NCBI GenBank assembly: GCA_907163075.1
Contig: CAJQTY010000002.1
Coordinates: 682,001 to 746,000 of the forward strand
Length of the DNA: 64,000 nucleotides
Source: an uncultured Rhodocyclaceae bacterium
GTDB taxonomy: Bacteria > Pseudomonadota > Gammaproteobacteria > Burkholderiales > Rhodocyclaceae
Direction: 5' to 3'
Shown here: piece by piece, positions 33,553-41,766 of the stretch
How the letters are laid out: every line of letters starts with the position of its first letter
How positions within the stretch are numbered: the first letter of the stretch is position 1
The notes under the pieces: model-generated
Seen by the model: only the letters and a program-made list of their open reading frames with translations
Told to the model about the DNA's origin: nothing
Database searches by the model: none
Translations under genes and position numbers: made by a program

Positions 33553-34851
33553 GGGGTCCGTCCATAATCAACCTGAACAGTTTTCAGCAATAGCATAGTT
33601 CCATTCGCCGTGGAATGCGGCCTTTGTCAGGTTGACCGTTTCCAATTCATCTTCACTTATGCGAATGCCTTTTGGATAGATGTTGGTATCCAATTCGGCA
33701 CTGATGGTCAAGCCGCTTTGAGTGGTTGTGTTTTCGATGAGATTGACGATGACCTCATGGCTGATCAGTGGCTTTCCACGCCAGTTCATGCTGATGTGAC
33801 TGAACATGCGATGCTCAATCTTATTCCATTTGCTCGTGCCTGGCGGGAAGTGACAGACGGAGATATGCAACCCGCTCTCGTTGGCAAATTTTTGTAGAGC
33901 CACTTTCCACAGGCGAACCCGATAGCCGTTACTTCCTCCGCCGTCGGCAGTGATCATGAGTTCCGTGGCGTCGGGGTAGCGCCGTCGCCCCATTTTGTTC
34001 CACCAGCGGCGAATGCTTTCCACAGCAAATTCTGACGTGTCGTGGTCCGTACCGACGCTCACCCAGCCTACGTTGGCATTTTGATCGTACACACCATAAG
34101 GGTTGGCCTTGCCCAGCTTTGGGTCGGGGAAATCGTGCCCTTGCACGAGCTCAGGATCGCCCTTCGGCTGCCATTCCTGGCCTCCATTTTTGAACTCGCC
34201 CACTAACTCTTTCTTTTTCGTGTCCACCGAAATGACGGGCTGTCTTCGTTGCTGAAATGCGATGGCCTGATCATTGATGTAGTTGAATTGCTGGTCTCGA
34301 TCCGGGTGATCTGCCGAGCCTTCTTTGGTCTTGCGATTCGCTTGCAAGCTATAGCCCAGTTCAGCAAGCAGGTCGGCAACCTTTTGCCTTCCTACTACAT
34401 GACCTTGATCGACCAGTGCGGCCGCGAGTTGCCGGGTGCTTTTGCACGTCCAACGCAGCGGGGACTCGGGGTCGCCTCGCGTCACCGGATCTACCAATAA
34501 CTCAAGATCCCGGCGCAACGTCGGGTCATACTCGTCGATCGGTTTGCGCCCACCGCCCACCGCGCGAATTCGTTTCGTCCTCCCCAACGCTTTTGTCTCA
34601 TGCAACTCAACGAGATCTTTTAGCCCTTGATGAATTGTCGTACGTGACAGCCCTGTCGCACGTGCGACAAGTGAAACCCCGCTACGCCCCAATACTTGGG
34701 CTTCGGCCGCCGCCCATAGCCGACGCGTTTGTTCATCAAACAAAGGGGCGAGTAAATCGAGTTTGTTGCGTACCGCTGCTTCTGTCTGAGTATCCATCTC
34801 CGAAGCATAGCTGCGAAAACTATATCGTTCAAGTTATATGCGGACAAGCCC
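33553..34851 (-). mobile_element. ISAzo13-type insertion sequence (1,299 bp)
   Basis: The left end GGGGTCCGTCCATA and the reverse-complemented right end GGGCTTGTCCGCATA form imperfect inverted repeats. The element is flanked on both sides by TA (33551-33552 and 34852-34853); removing it and one TA restores the recombinase reading frame. A single transposase gene fills it. Confidence 0.88.
33568..34797 (-). CDS. ISAzo13-family (Rhodopirellula-type) DDE transposase
   Basis: 409 residues. An N-terminal HTH (VSLVARATGLSRTTIHQGL) is followed by a region with WTCKSTRQLAAAL and a DDE core: ISVDTKKKELVG (first Asp), MITADGGGSNGYR (second Asp), and FPPGTSKWNKIEHRMFS (Glu). These blocks are characteristic of the ISAzo13 group. 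The start is the ATG at 34797. The frame is intact, so the element may still be active. Confidence 0.88.
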   Translation of the reverse strand: MDTQTEAAVRNKLDLLAPLFDEQTRRLWAAAEAQVLGRSGVSLVARATGLSRTTIHQGLKDLVELHETKALGRTKRIRAVGGGRKPIDEYDPTLRRDLELLVDPVTRGDPESPLRWTCKSTRQLAAALVDQGHVVGRQKVADLLAELGYSLQANRKTKEGSADHPDRDQQFNYINDQAIAFQQRRQPVISVDTKKKELVGEFKNGGQEWQPKGDPELVQGHDFPDPKLGKANPYGVYDQNANVGWVSVGTDHDTSEFAVESIRRWWNKMGRRRYPDATELMITADGGGSNGYRVRLWKVALQKFANESGLHISVCHFPPGTSKWNKIEHRMFSHISMNWRGKPLISHEVIVNLIENTTTQSGLTISAELDTNIYPKGIRISEDELETVNLTKAAFHGEWNYAIAENCSG

Positions 34852-35631
34852 TAGGTCGACAGCAGCGGCATCTGGCGCCCAGGGTCATTGCCCTCTTGGT
34901 ACCACCTTGTCAGCGTCTGAACGGCGAAGCGATGCCTGAAGTCATGCAGCCGCGGCCCCTTACTGGCACCGGCCGCACGCAAGCCCGTCTTGCGCGACAA
35001 CGTGTAGAAGGTCCGATGGACATGGCCGCCATCGAGGCGGGTGCCACGCCGCGAGACGAACACATGGTTGGAGACCGGGTGGTGGAAGAACTGCGCGCGT
35101 CGCTCGATGTAGTCGGCCAAGATCGCGCTGGTAGACGGATGGATCGGCACCAACCGCCACTGGCCGAACTTGGCGCCACGAATCGTCAGGACTGCCTGCT
35201 TGAGGTCGACGTCGGCAAGCTTGAGATTCAGTGCTTCGGACAGCAGCAGTGTCAACGCTTGTCGCTCCTGGCGGCGCGTCTCAGGGCGTCGCGAGCGGCG
35301 CCGAGCCCGGCTGCGCTGAAATCGCTCAATGTCGTTGTCAGTCAGTGCTTCAACGTCAATGCCGCGTCCCTCGCACCATCGGCAAAAGGCCAATGCGTGT
35401 CTCGCCACGATGCAGGCGTAGCCCACCGAGTATTGCTGACCGCCCAGCCAGGTGACGAACGAGCCGAGGTGCTCAGCAGACGTGCCGCCGATCGCGCGAA
35501 CCCGCGCATCGGCTTTCTCGTAGGAATGTTCCATGATGATCTCCTTGCGGGCGGAATTGCCCGACAAAGAGAATGACAATGTTCAGCGAAATCGTCGTCA
35601 GCCCCTGGCAAATCAGGACGCCAGTTCCGCA

Positions 35632-35663
35632 CGGGACATAGTCCGGCACGGGAGATAGTCCAG
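35632..35663. repeat. RIT right terminal inverted repeat
   Basis: Exact reverse complement (32 of 32 bp) of 32352-32383. It marks the 5' end of the RIT element and interrupts the integrase frame right after the LGHSKL codons. Confidence 0.92.
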
Positions 35664-36203
35664 CTTCGAGTGCCCCAGTAGAAGCTGAACAGCCCGCAGA
35701 TTCTTGGTCCGCTTGTAGATCAACGTCGCCTTGGTTCGCCGCATCGTATGCGTACCATAGACCGTCGAGTCGAGGCCGATGGCGGCGACCCAATGATGCA
35801 CGATTCTGGCGTATTGCCGAGTGGAAACATGGGGCGATCTGGCCAACCGGCTGGGAAACAGATACTCCTCAGGCTTCAGTTTTGCCTTCCCCATCCAGGC
35901 GCTAACCGCCGCTCGCGTCGGCTCCGTCAATTCGAACTGAACCGGTCGTTGTGTCTTGCGCTGCACAATCATCGCGCGCGTTAAAACCTGGTTCCCGTGG
36001 GAGATGTCGCGAACGCGAAGATTCACGAGATCGCAGCCTCGTAGTTTGCTGTCGATGGCGAGATTAAACATCGCCAGATCTCGAACCTGACAGGCGTTTT
36101 GAAGATGAATACGGATCGCCCAGATGTCCTTGGGCTTGAGCGGTGGCTTCTGCCCTATCAGTTTGCCTTTGTTCCAGGGTTCCCGAGATTGATTGGATTC
36201 CAT
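35664..36203 (-). pseudogene. 5' part of a phage-type tyrosine integrase split by the RIT element
   Basis: Starts at the ATG at 36203 with an AAGGAG site 6 nt upstream. It encodes REPWNKGKLIGQ, RDLAMFNLAIDSKLRGCDLV (catalytic Arg), and YGTHTMRRTKATLIYKRTKN (H-x-x-R), up to LLLGHSKL. The active-site Tyr lies in the detached 3' fragment at 32255-32329. As it stands the frame ends in RIT sequence at 35613, giving an inactive 196-residue product. Relatives are small stand-alone integrases. Confidence 0.87.
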
Positions 36204-36277
36204 GTCAGACTCCTTGTGGTTGATCGGAGTCTGATTGTGTGGCGCGCTGGCCAGAGGCGAGGCAGATTACAACGGAA

Positions 36278-36714
36278 CTAAAGCCGGGCGCACTTCACCT
36301 GCTCCAGCGCTGCCGCGTCAATACGCCGTTGTAAAGCTCTTGAGGGTGTCCAGCAACCGCCTTGGGCCACGAAGCGATCGGCGGCGTCGACGACGCCTTC
36401 GCCTCTGGGCCCCAAGCTCGGCAGGGCCAAAGCCAATTCCACGCGGGCACGTTGATGGCGATCAAACAAGGAGAAGTCAAAGCATCCGTCACCATCAAAG
36501 GCCAGGAACGCGAAGGTTATCCAAATGACGCGACTCGGCTGACGGTCAATAAGCTCTACCGCGACGTCGGTCATGCGTAACCGCCTCCCTGCAAAACGCG
36601 GTAGGCGACACGCTGTCGGATGACGCGACGCAGCATCCGACCAAACTTGGCGCTCGGCAGACGATAAAGCGTATCGTCCTGGTCGAGCAGAAAGATGCGG
36701 CACGATATTCCCAT
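36278..36714 (-). pseudogene. Frameshifted conserved hypothetical gene
   Basis: An ATG at 36714 opens MGISCRIFLLDQDDTLYRLPSAKFGRMLR, but this frame ends at 36571. The -1 frame then continues the protein-like sequence with CRLPRFAGRRLRMTDVAVELIDRQPSRVIW and FAFLAFDGDG down to 36278. The two parts read as one gene broken by a frameshift near 36620. I do not recognise a function. It lies just downstream of the HTH remnant and may have formed an operon with it. Confidence 0.5.
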
Positions 36715-36728
36715 CGCTTGTCACGCGC

Positions 36729-36950
36729 TCATGTCAAGTCCGGCAACTGCGCTCGGGGCAACAGCAGCTTGAGCAAGCGGCCCTGTCCCGGGATTCTTTC
36801 AATCAGCCCCAACTTCTCCAGGCTCAGTATCATCTGATGGACGGTCGGTGGCGACACTTGAAAATAGCGCTGCATGTCCGCCTCAGCCGGCGACTGCCGG
36901 TGAATCTTGGTGTAGTAGCAAGGTACTGCCCTTGCCTTGCGGCATACGTG
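36729..36950 (-). pseudogene. LexA-type winged-HTH remnant
   Basis: About 66 codons encode YYTKIHRQSPAEADMQRYF, VSPPTVHQMILSLEKLGLIERI and PGQGRLLKLLLP, ending in a TGA at 36729. This matches the DNA-binding half of LexA-like proteins. Just upstream, a neighbouring frame holds RQGQYLA, the expected preceding segment, so a small deletion shifted the frame near 36920. No good start codon is visible. Confidence 0.55.
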
Positions 36951-37121
36951 CCCTGCACGGGCGGCTGTTTTTCAACTACATCGCACATTGGACTATTTTC
37001 GCTCCGAATCCGCAGCCGAGTCCACAGGCACTGCTGGAAACTGGCACCAACCCCTCTCTGACGGTAGCAACCCTGTAAAATTTGAGGTCAGCCCACAGAA
37101 ACGTATCCCCGTCCAATACCG

Positions 37122-37676
37122 ATGAATTTCTCCGAAACCATTGCCACCCTCAACAGCGCCTCGGCCTTTGAGTTGTACCGTCTGCGCGCCGCTATTGATC
37201 GTGTCCTGGATCAACCAGGCTGGATGGATGCCGTTCGCTCGCGCTTGCGGGTAGGCCAGACGATCCACTACTTCGACTCTGCCGCGAACCGCTCGCAGCA
37301 AGCTCAGGTACTTGAATTGCGACGCAAGCAGGCGGTGGTTCTTGATCTTGCGACGCAAAAACGCTGGCTGATTTCGTACGCGGCCATCAACCTTGACGGG
37401 GCGGATGTCGAAATCCGGGAGAAGCCCCGGCAGGGTCTTGGACGGAATGAAGTCGCCACCGGTGATGTGGTCGGGTTCATGGATCGCAACCATCAGCAGC
37501 GCAGCGGGAGGATTCTGCGGCTCAATGATAAAACCGTCACCTTGATGTGCGGCCCGCAACAATGGCGCGTGGCTTATGGCTTGCTGCATCGAGTTGTCGA
37601 CGGCAGTGCCTCATCGGGCGAACTGCTCGAACTCGATGTCCTGCACGACCCGATCGAGTCAGCGGACAATGAGTAA
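37122..37676 (+). CDS. Conserved hypothetical protein
   Basis: 184 residues, no signal peptide or membrane segment. The N-terminal ~40 residues are helical (ASAFELYRLRAAIDRVLD); the middle has two similar beta-rich modules (VGQTIHYFDSAANRSQQAQVLELRRKQAVV and TGDVVGFMDRNHQQRSGRILRLNDKTVTL), suggesting duplicated SH3- or KOW-like barrels. Its stop overlaps the ATG of the next gene by a few bases, so the two were co-translated before the IS66 insertion. I do not recognise a function. Upstream to 36951 no gene is evident. Confidence 0.7.
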   Translation: MNFSETIATLNSASAFELYRLRAAIDRVLDQPGWMDAVRSRLRVGQTIHYFDSAANRSQQAQVLELRRKQAVVLDLATQKRWLISYAAINLDGADVEIREKPRQGLGRNEVATGDVVGFMDRNHQQRSGRILRLNDKTVTLMCGPQQWRVAYGLLHRVVDGSASSGELLELDVLHDPIESADNE

Positions 37677-38233
37677 AGCGTCAGGAAGACACGTGTGGAC
37701 GTTTGCCTCGCGCTTTCGCCGCGGTGCGTTTGGGTGGCGATCAGACCCGGCCATTACCCGCATCAAGGAAGCCCTCACTGAAATCAGAGCGGTCAACCGC
37801 AAGGAGCCGATGCTCGCCGCCGAAGGCGCGGTGTTGTTTCTGATCAAGCTCTCGCCCGCACTCGAGAACATCGACAGTTCATCGGGAGCGATCGGCACGG
37901 CCGTCAATCGGGCGATTGACGCACTCGTGCCGATCATTGCCAAGGCCGCTGCCGATCAGGCAACCCGACGCAACTGGCTGGAGCAGCTGTATCAGGCGCA
38001 CGCCGACGATCAGATTCCGTTTATCGAAAGCCTGGGCGATTACTGGGGCGAGCTGTGCGCCTCAGCAGACCTCGCCGGCGAATGGGCTGACCGGCTGACA
38101 GAAACTGTGGAAAATGTATGGAGCCGCGCGCCAAGAGAATATGGGTTCTTCCATGCGACTTCCATGTGCTTGTCCGCCTTGCTTGCCGCTGGACGGCATG
38201 AACAACGTAAGCGCGTAACGCCCCCACGTACCT

Positions 38234-39844
38234 TTATGGTGAGATTGGTGGTATCAGACCCGGGCGTATCGGCAACAGCGAGTCGATCTGATTGTTGCGG
38301 CACGTTGGCAACTTCTCCAAGGTTTCACGCAGCCAAGCGGCCGGATCAAGTCCATTGAGCTTGGCGGTGGCGAGCAGGGTCTGAATCGCGGCGGCGCGTT
38401 TTCCAGCGCGTTCCGATCCGACGAAAAGCCAGTTCTTTTTCCCGATGGCAATCGGCCGAATGATGTTCTCAACCGGATTGTTGTCGATTGGCAAACATCC
38501 GTCCGTGGCATAGCGACGCAAGGCCGTCCAGCGCCGAAGGCTGTAATCGATGGCTTTCGCGCTTCCTCCGCCATTTGCTACCGTCACCCGAACCCGTAGC
38601 AGCCAGTCGTGCATCGAGTGCAGCAACGGCAGCGCCTCATCCCGGCGTAATTGCGCGCGTGCCGCGGCGTCCATATGTGCTCCCTGCTTCTCAACCGCGT
38701 ACAACACCGCGATTCGGCTCAACGCCTCCAGCGCCATCGGATTGGCGTGGGCCGCATTCAGATCGAAGAATTTCCGGCGCGCATGCGCCAGACAGGCAAG
38801 CTCCGTCACCCCCTTGGCAAACAACGCTTTGTAACCTGAGAAATCATCAACCATGAGATGACCCTGCCACCCATCCAGGAAATCTCGGGCATGTTGTCCG
38901 GCGCGACTGGTCTGGTAATCAAAGACGACGATCGGCGGCCCGGTCTCCAGTACATTGCTGCGATAGGCCCAAAGATACGCCCGTTTCGTCTTGCCTTTCC
39001 CGGGATCGAGCTGCGCGACCGGTGTTTCATCGGCATGCAGCACCGCCCGCTCGAGCAGCAGCGCGGCCAGGCGATCAGCGAGCGGTTGCAGGGACACGCC
39101 GATCCGGCCGACCCATTCGGCCAGGGTGGAGCGCGACAGAATGACCCGCTCGCGCGCCGCGATCTGCTCCAGCCGGTAGAGCGGCAGATGGTCCATGTAC
39201 TTGCCGATGATCAGCCAGACGTACAAACCGACCGCGGCCAGGCCACCATCGATCACCGCTGGCGGGATCGGCGCGGCAGACACCGTCTCACAGGCACGGC
39301 AGGCGTACTGCGGACGGATGTGACGATGAACGAAGAAACGAGCTGGTTCGACATCGAGCTGTTCGCTAATGTCCTCACCGATCTTGACCAGATCCTTACC
39401 ACATTGACCGCACGTGCAGGACTCCGGTTCGTGACGGTGTTCGATGCGGGGCAGGTGCTCAGGCAAGGGTTGGCGACCGGCACGAGGGCGAATCGTTGGC
39501 GGTGCTGCCAGGGATGCCGGTACACCGAGCAGTCGCCTGGCCAGTTCATCCGCCGCCGCGGCGCTATCGCTGGCCAGCGTTTCCTGGAACAAATCGCGTT
39601 GCTCGACCGACAGCGCTTCGCTGCTGGCCCCGAACCGCATCCGGCGCAGATGGGCCAGTTCCAGCGTGAGGGCCTGGATCTTGGCCTTGGCGGCGAACAA
39701 TTCAGTGTCGCGTTCGGTGACTTGCTGACGGGCTTTTGCGGCGTCATTTTGGACTTGGTCGAGCAGCGTTTGAACGGCGTCCGTGATCCAAAGTGAGAGC
39801 GACGGGTCAGGGTTAAATCGAGCCAGTTCAGCATTAAAATCCAT
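38234..39844 (-). CDS. tnpC: IS66 transposase TnpC
   Basis: 536 residues. N-terminal coiled coil and leucine-zipper-like region (residues 1-75), a CxxC zinc-binding segment (CTCGQCGKDL, then YACRACETV), and the DDE core: VLHADETPVAQLDPG (Asp), LMVDDFSGYKALF (Asp) and NNPVENIIRPIAIGKKNWLF (Glu). The frame is intact. The gene starts 73 bp after tnpB. Product identical in all three copies in this window. Confidence 0.95.
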   Translation of the reverse strand: MDFNAELARFNPDPSLSLWITDAVQTLLDQVQNDAAKARQQVTERDTELFAAKAKIQALTLELAHLRRMRFGASSEALSVEQRDLFQETLASDSAAAADELARRLLGVPASLAAPPTIRPRAGRQPLPEHLPRIEHRHEPESCTCGQCGKDLVKIGEDISEQLDVEPARFFVHRHIRPQYACRACETVSAAPIPPAVIDGGLAAVGLYVWLIIGKYMDHLPLYRLEQIAARERVILSRSTLAEWVGRIGVSLQPLADRLAALLLERAVLHADETPVAQLDPGKGKTKRAYLWAYRSNVLETGPPIVVFDYQTSRAGQHARDFLDGWQGHLMVDDFSGYKALFAKGVTELACLAHARRKFFDLNAAHANPMALEALSRIAVLYAVEKQGAHMDAAARAQLRRDEALPLLHSMHDWLLRVRVTVANGGGSAKAIDYSLRRWTALRRYATDGCLPIDNNPVENIIRPIAIGKKNWLFVGSERAGKRAAAIQTLLATAKLNGLDPAAWLRETLEKLPTCRNNQIDSLLPIRPGLIPPISP

Positions 39845-39917
39845 GCCATCATTATACTCTTCAAAAGTCCTGAAAGCACTGCAAATAGGTCGTTACAGAA
39901 GAATTGAGTCACCTTCT

Positions 39918-40265
39918 TCATGCACGCCAGTGGGCCGGCGAAGCGGCATCCAGTCGCTGCCAATCGACCCCCGCAATGAGCCATCGCCATTGCACATCGG
40001 TGAGGGTAAATACCGGCGTATTTGTACTTGGCCAGGTGAAGTGACCTTGATGCAAACGGCGCTGACAAAGCCAGACGCCGGTGCCATCCCAGATAAGCAG
40101 CTTGAGTCGATTCTGCCGGCGGTTGCGGAAGGCGTAGGCGCTGCCATCGCACGGCGTGCGGCCGAGGGTGGTCTGTATCCGCTGCGAGAGTCCGTCGATG
40201 CCGGCGCGCATGTCGATCGCTTCGACCACCAGCCAGACCTGAGTCGGCGTCGGCATCGGCATCAT
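39918..40265 (-). CDS. tnpB: IS66 accessory protein TnpB
   Basis: 115 residues from the ATG at 40265, which overlaps the tnpA stop as ATGA; a longer frame starting inside tnpA is rejected. Family signatures: VWLVVEAIDMRAGIDGLS, FRNRRQNRLKLLIWDGTGVWLC and a basic C-terminus. TnpB is required with TnpA for IS66 transposition; its molecular role is poorly known. Confidence 0.93.
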   Translation of the reverse strand: MMPMPTPTQVWLVVEAIDMRAGIDGLSQRIQTTLGRTPCDGSAYAFRNRRQNRLKLLIWDGTGVWLCQRRLHQGHFTWPSTNTPVFTLTDVQWRWLIAGVDWQRLDAASPAHWRA

Positions 40266-40570
40266 GGCAGTTGCTTCAGAAGGTCGGACAACCACGGTGC
40301 ATTCGTTGCCGGCAATTCGATGCGCCAGCCACCGGGACTGTGCAGTCGTACGACGTTGTTTGCCACAGGAGCGGGCGCGCCAAGGTGCGTCGGTATCAGA
40401 GTCAACGGGGCTTTCGCCGCCGCTATCGCTTCCTTGTCCTTGCGATGCCAGCGATAAAACGCCTTCTCTCCTAATCCGTTATTTGCGCAGTACGCTTTCT
40501 GCGTCAGGTCGCTTTGATGCCAAGCATCAAGATGCTCCCGCCAGAAATCCGCCCCGTGTCGCTTCGCCAT
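40262..40570 (-). CDS. tnpA: IS66 accessory protein TnpA
   Basis: 102 residues with an N-terminal HTH (FWREHLDAWHQSDLTQKAYCANNGLGEKAFYRWH split over two helices) as in IS66 TnpA/OrfA proteins. First gene of the element, translationally coupled to tnpB. Confidence 0.92.
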   Translation of the reverse strand: MAKRHGADFWREHLDAWHQSDLTQKAYCANNGLGEKAFYRWHRKDKEAIAAAKAPLTLIPTHLGAPAPVANNVVRLHSPGGWRIELPATNAPWLSDLLKQLP

Positions 40571-41352
40571 TGGCCGTCCCTTCGGAAAAGCGTCAAGCGT
40601 GCATGGGCTTGGCCGTGGCGTACAGATGGGCGCGACGGAGCCTTACTGAACAACTGCTGGCGCTGCTCGATTTATGTCCGTATCCGTCCTGGACGTATCG
40701 CCAATGGGGCGTAAAGGCGCTCGTCGCCATGGGCAAGAAGACGGAAGCCCTACGCTATGCCGAGGCTACGCAGGGGCGAAATGAACCCTCGGAGCTAATT
40801 GCCGAAGCCTGTGAAGCGATCCTGTTATCGTCCGGTTTGGCCGATGAGGCCTATCAACGCTACGCGCTGGTCGCCAGCCGAGCCGGTACCTATCTCGCGA
40901 CATTCCGGGCCATTTGCCGGAAATATCCCCACAAGCCACCTGAAGACGTCTTGAATGACCTCGTAGCGAGCACCCCGGGGGATGAGGGGAAGTGGTTTGC
41001 GGCGGCTAAAGACGCGAAGCTCTATGATCTGGCGCTGAAGTTGGCACATCGGTCGCCGGTGGATCACCGTACGTTGATTCGTAGTGCGCAGGATTTCGTC
41101 ACAGCGGAGCCGCAATTCGCGCTCAATAGTGGTTTGCTGGCACTCTATTGGATTTGTGCGGGTCGCGCGTATGAAGCCACGATCGGTGAAGTCCAGCGGG
41201 CCTACGATCTGACCCTCCAGGCGGCGGATACGGCGCACGGTACGGCGTCAGCACTGGCGCGGATTCAACAGATTCTTGAGAGCTTCCCCCAGGAACGCTT
41301 TGTCAGGGGTGTGCTGGCCAAGGCAACTGGCTTGTCGGGTGACTTTAGATAG

Positions 41353-41766
41353 GCTGGCGAAGGGGAGCCAAGGGCCGCTATGCGGAGAGGTTGTTGGATG
41401 AGTGCTCCCGGCCACGAGCGGTCCGTCACCGTTTTCATCTTGCGGGTCATTCAAAGGCCGGCTCCCCTCTGAAACCGGCTGTCCAACTGACACGTGTAGC
41501 TCGCCCTCAGTAGCCGATGGCGCTCTGGGCCGACTAGGTCAACTTTGCGGTTTTAGCTGCCGCTGAGCCCCAAATCGGAGTGCGGTCGGTGACCGTGCTG
41601 AACTGCTGAACGTCAGTTTCCTACTCTGACGCACTCACACATCCGACTCAGAGCCTCAAGTGTTCGCTTCGCCGGGCTGCGCCAGCCCTTGACCGTCTGT
41701 CTCGGAATGCTTTCGTCACGCTGCCTTATCCACTCAAATTTCAAACGAGGCACATTCAGTTTGACG
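41353..41766. other. Intergenic region between convergent genes
   Basis: 414 bp between the split hypothetical gene (plus) and the penicillin-binding protein (minus). A GC-rich interrupted dyad (GGCCGGCTCC with AAACCGGCT nearby, around 41450-41485) could act as a weak terminator. No gene was recognised. Confidence 0.4.

Larger units (their letters stand above)
33442..35534 (-). pseudogene. Fused RIT recombinases A/B, interrupted by an ISAzo13-type IS
   Basis: Starts at the ATG at 35534 with a strong AAGGAG site. The first ~95 codons look like the N-terminal domain of the first RIT recombinase; near 35245 the frame jumps to SEALNLKLADVDL, the catalytic part of the second, so about 1.2 kb was lost in frame. 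The frame continues through RLHDFRHRFAV to LLST, where the IS is inserted, and resumes at 33550 with YLGHVCVSGTYWYL to the TGA at 33442. It is doubly inactivated: internal deletion, then insertion. Confidence 0.82.
32352..35663 (-). mobile_element. Degenerate recombinase-in-trio (RIT) element
   Basis: It is bounded by perfect 32-bp terminal inverted repeats. The cargo is tyrosine recombinases: an intact third recombinase and a fused remnant of the first two, overlapping by ATGA as in RIT elements. Without the nested ISAzo13 element it is about 2.0 kb, short for the family because part of recombinases A and B has been lost. It is inserted in a tyrosine integrase gene at the LGHSKL/ESTVRYLG codons; a 22-bp stretch containing a near-palindrome lies beyond the left repeat. 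Confidence 0.85.
38207..40646 (-). mobile_element. IS66-family element, copy 1 (2,440 bp)
   Basis: The ends start GTAAGCGCGTAACGCC (left) and, on the opposite strand, GTAAGGCTCCGT (right), giving imperfect inverted repeats of IS66 type. It is flanked by an 8-bp direct repeat TGAACAAC at 38199-38206 and 40647-40654, the duplication length known for IS66. It carries tnpA, tnpB and tnpC on the minus strand and interrupts the hypothetical gene. Confidence 0.95.
37669..41352 (+). pseudogene. Conserved hypothetical gene split by IS66 copy 1
   Basis: Exon-like halves 37669-38206 and 40655-41352 join in frame when the IS and one 8-bp duplication (TGAACAAC) are removed, giving roughly 412 residues. 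The protein is soluble and alpha-helical. The second half has repeated helical segments typical of TPR or HEAT-like solenoids (for example LGVKALVAMGKKTEALRYAE-like helices and ALAKLAHRS-like turns). No catalytic motif was recognised. It formed a pair with the upstream hypothetical gene. The insertion looks recent because both halves remain open. Confidence 0.78.

Noticed and set aside
33446..33571. N-terminal extension of RIT recombinase C
   Set aside because: That stretch is the C-terminus of recombinase B in another frame, and the ATG at 33445 has a strong ribosome-binding site.
38858..39796. Opposite-strand 312-codon frame inside IS66
   Set aside because: It recurs in all three IS copies only as the complement of tnpC.
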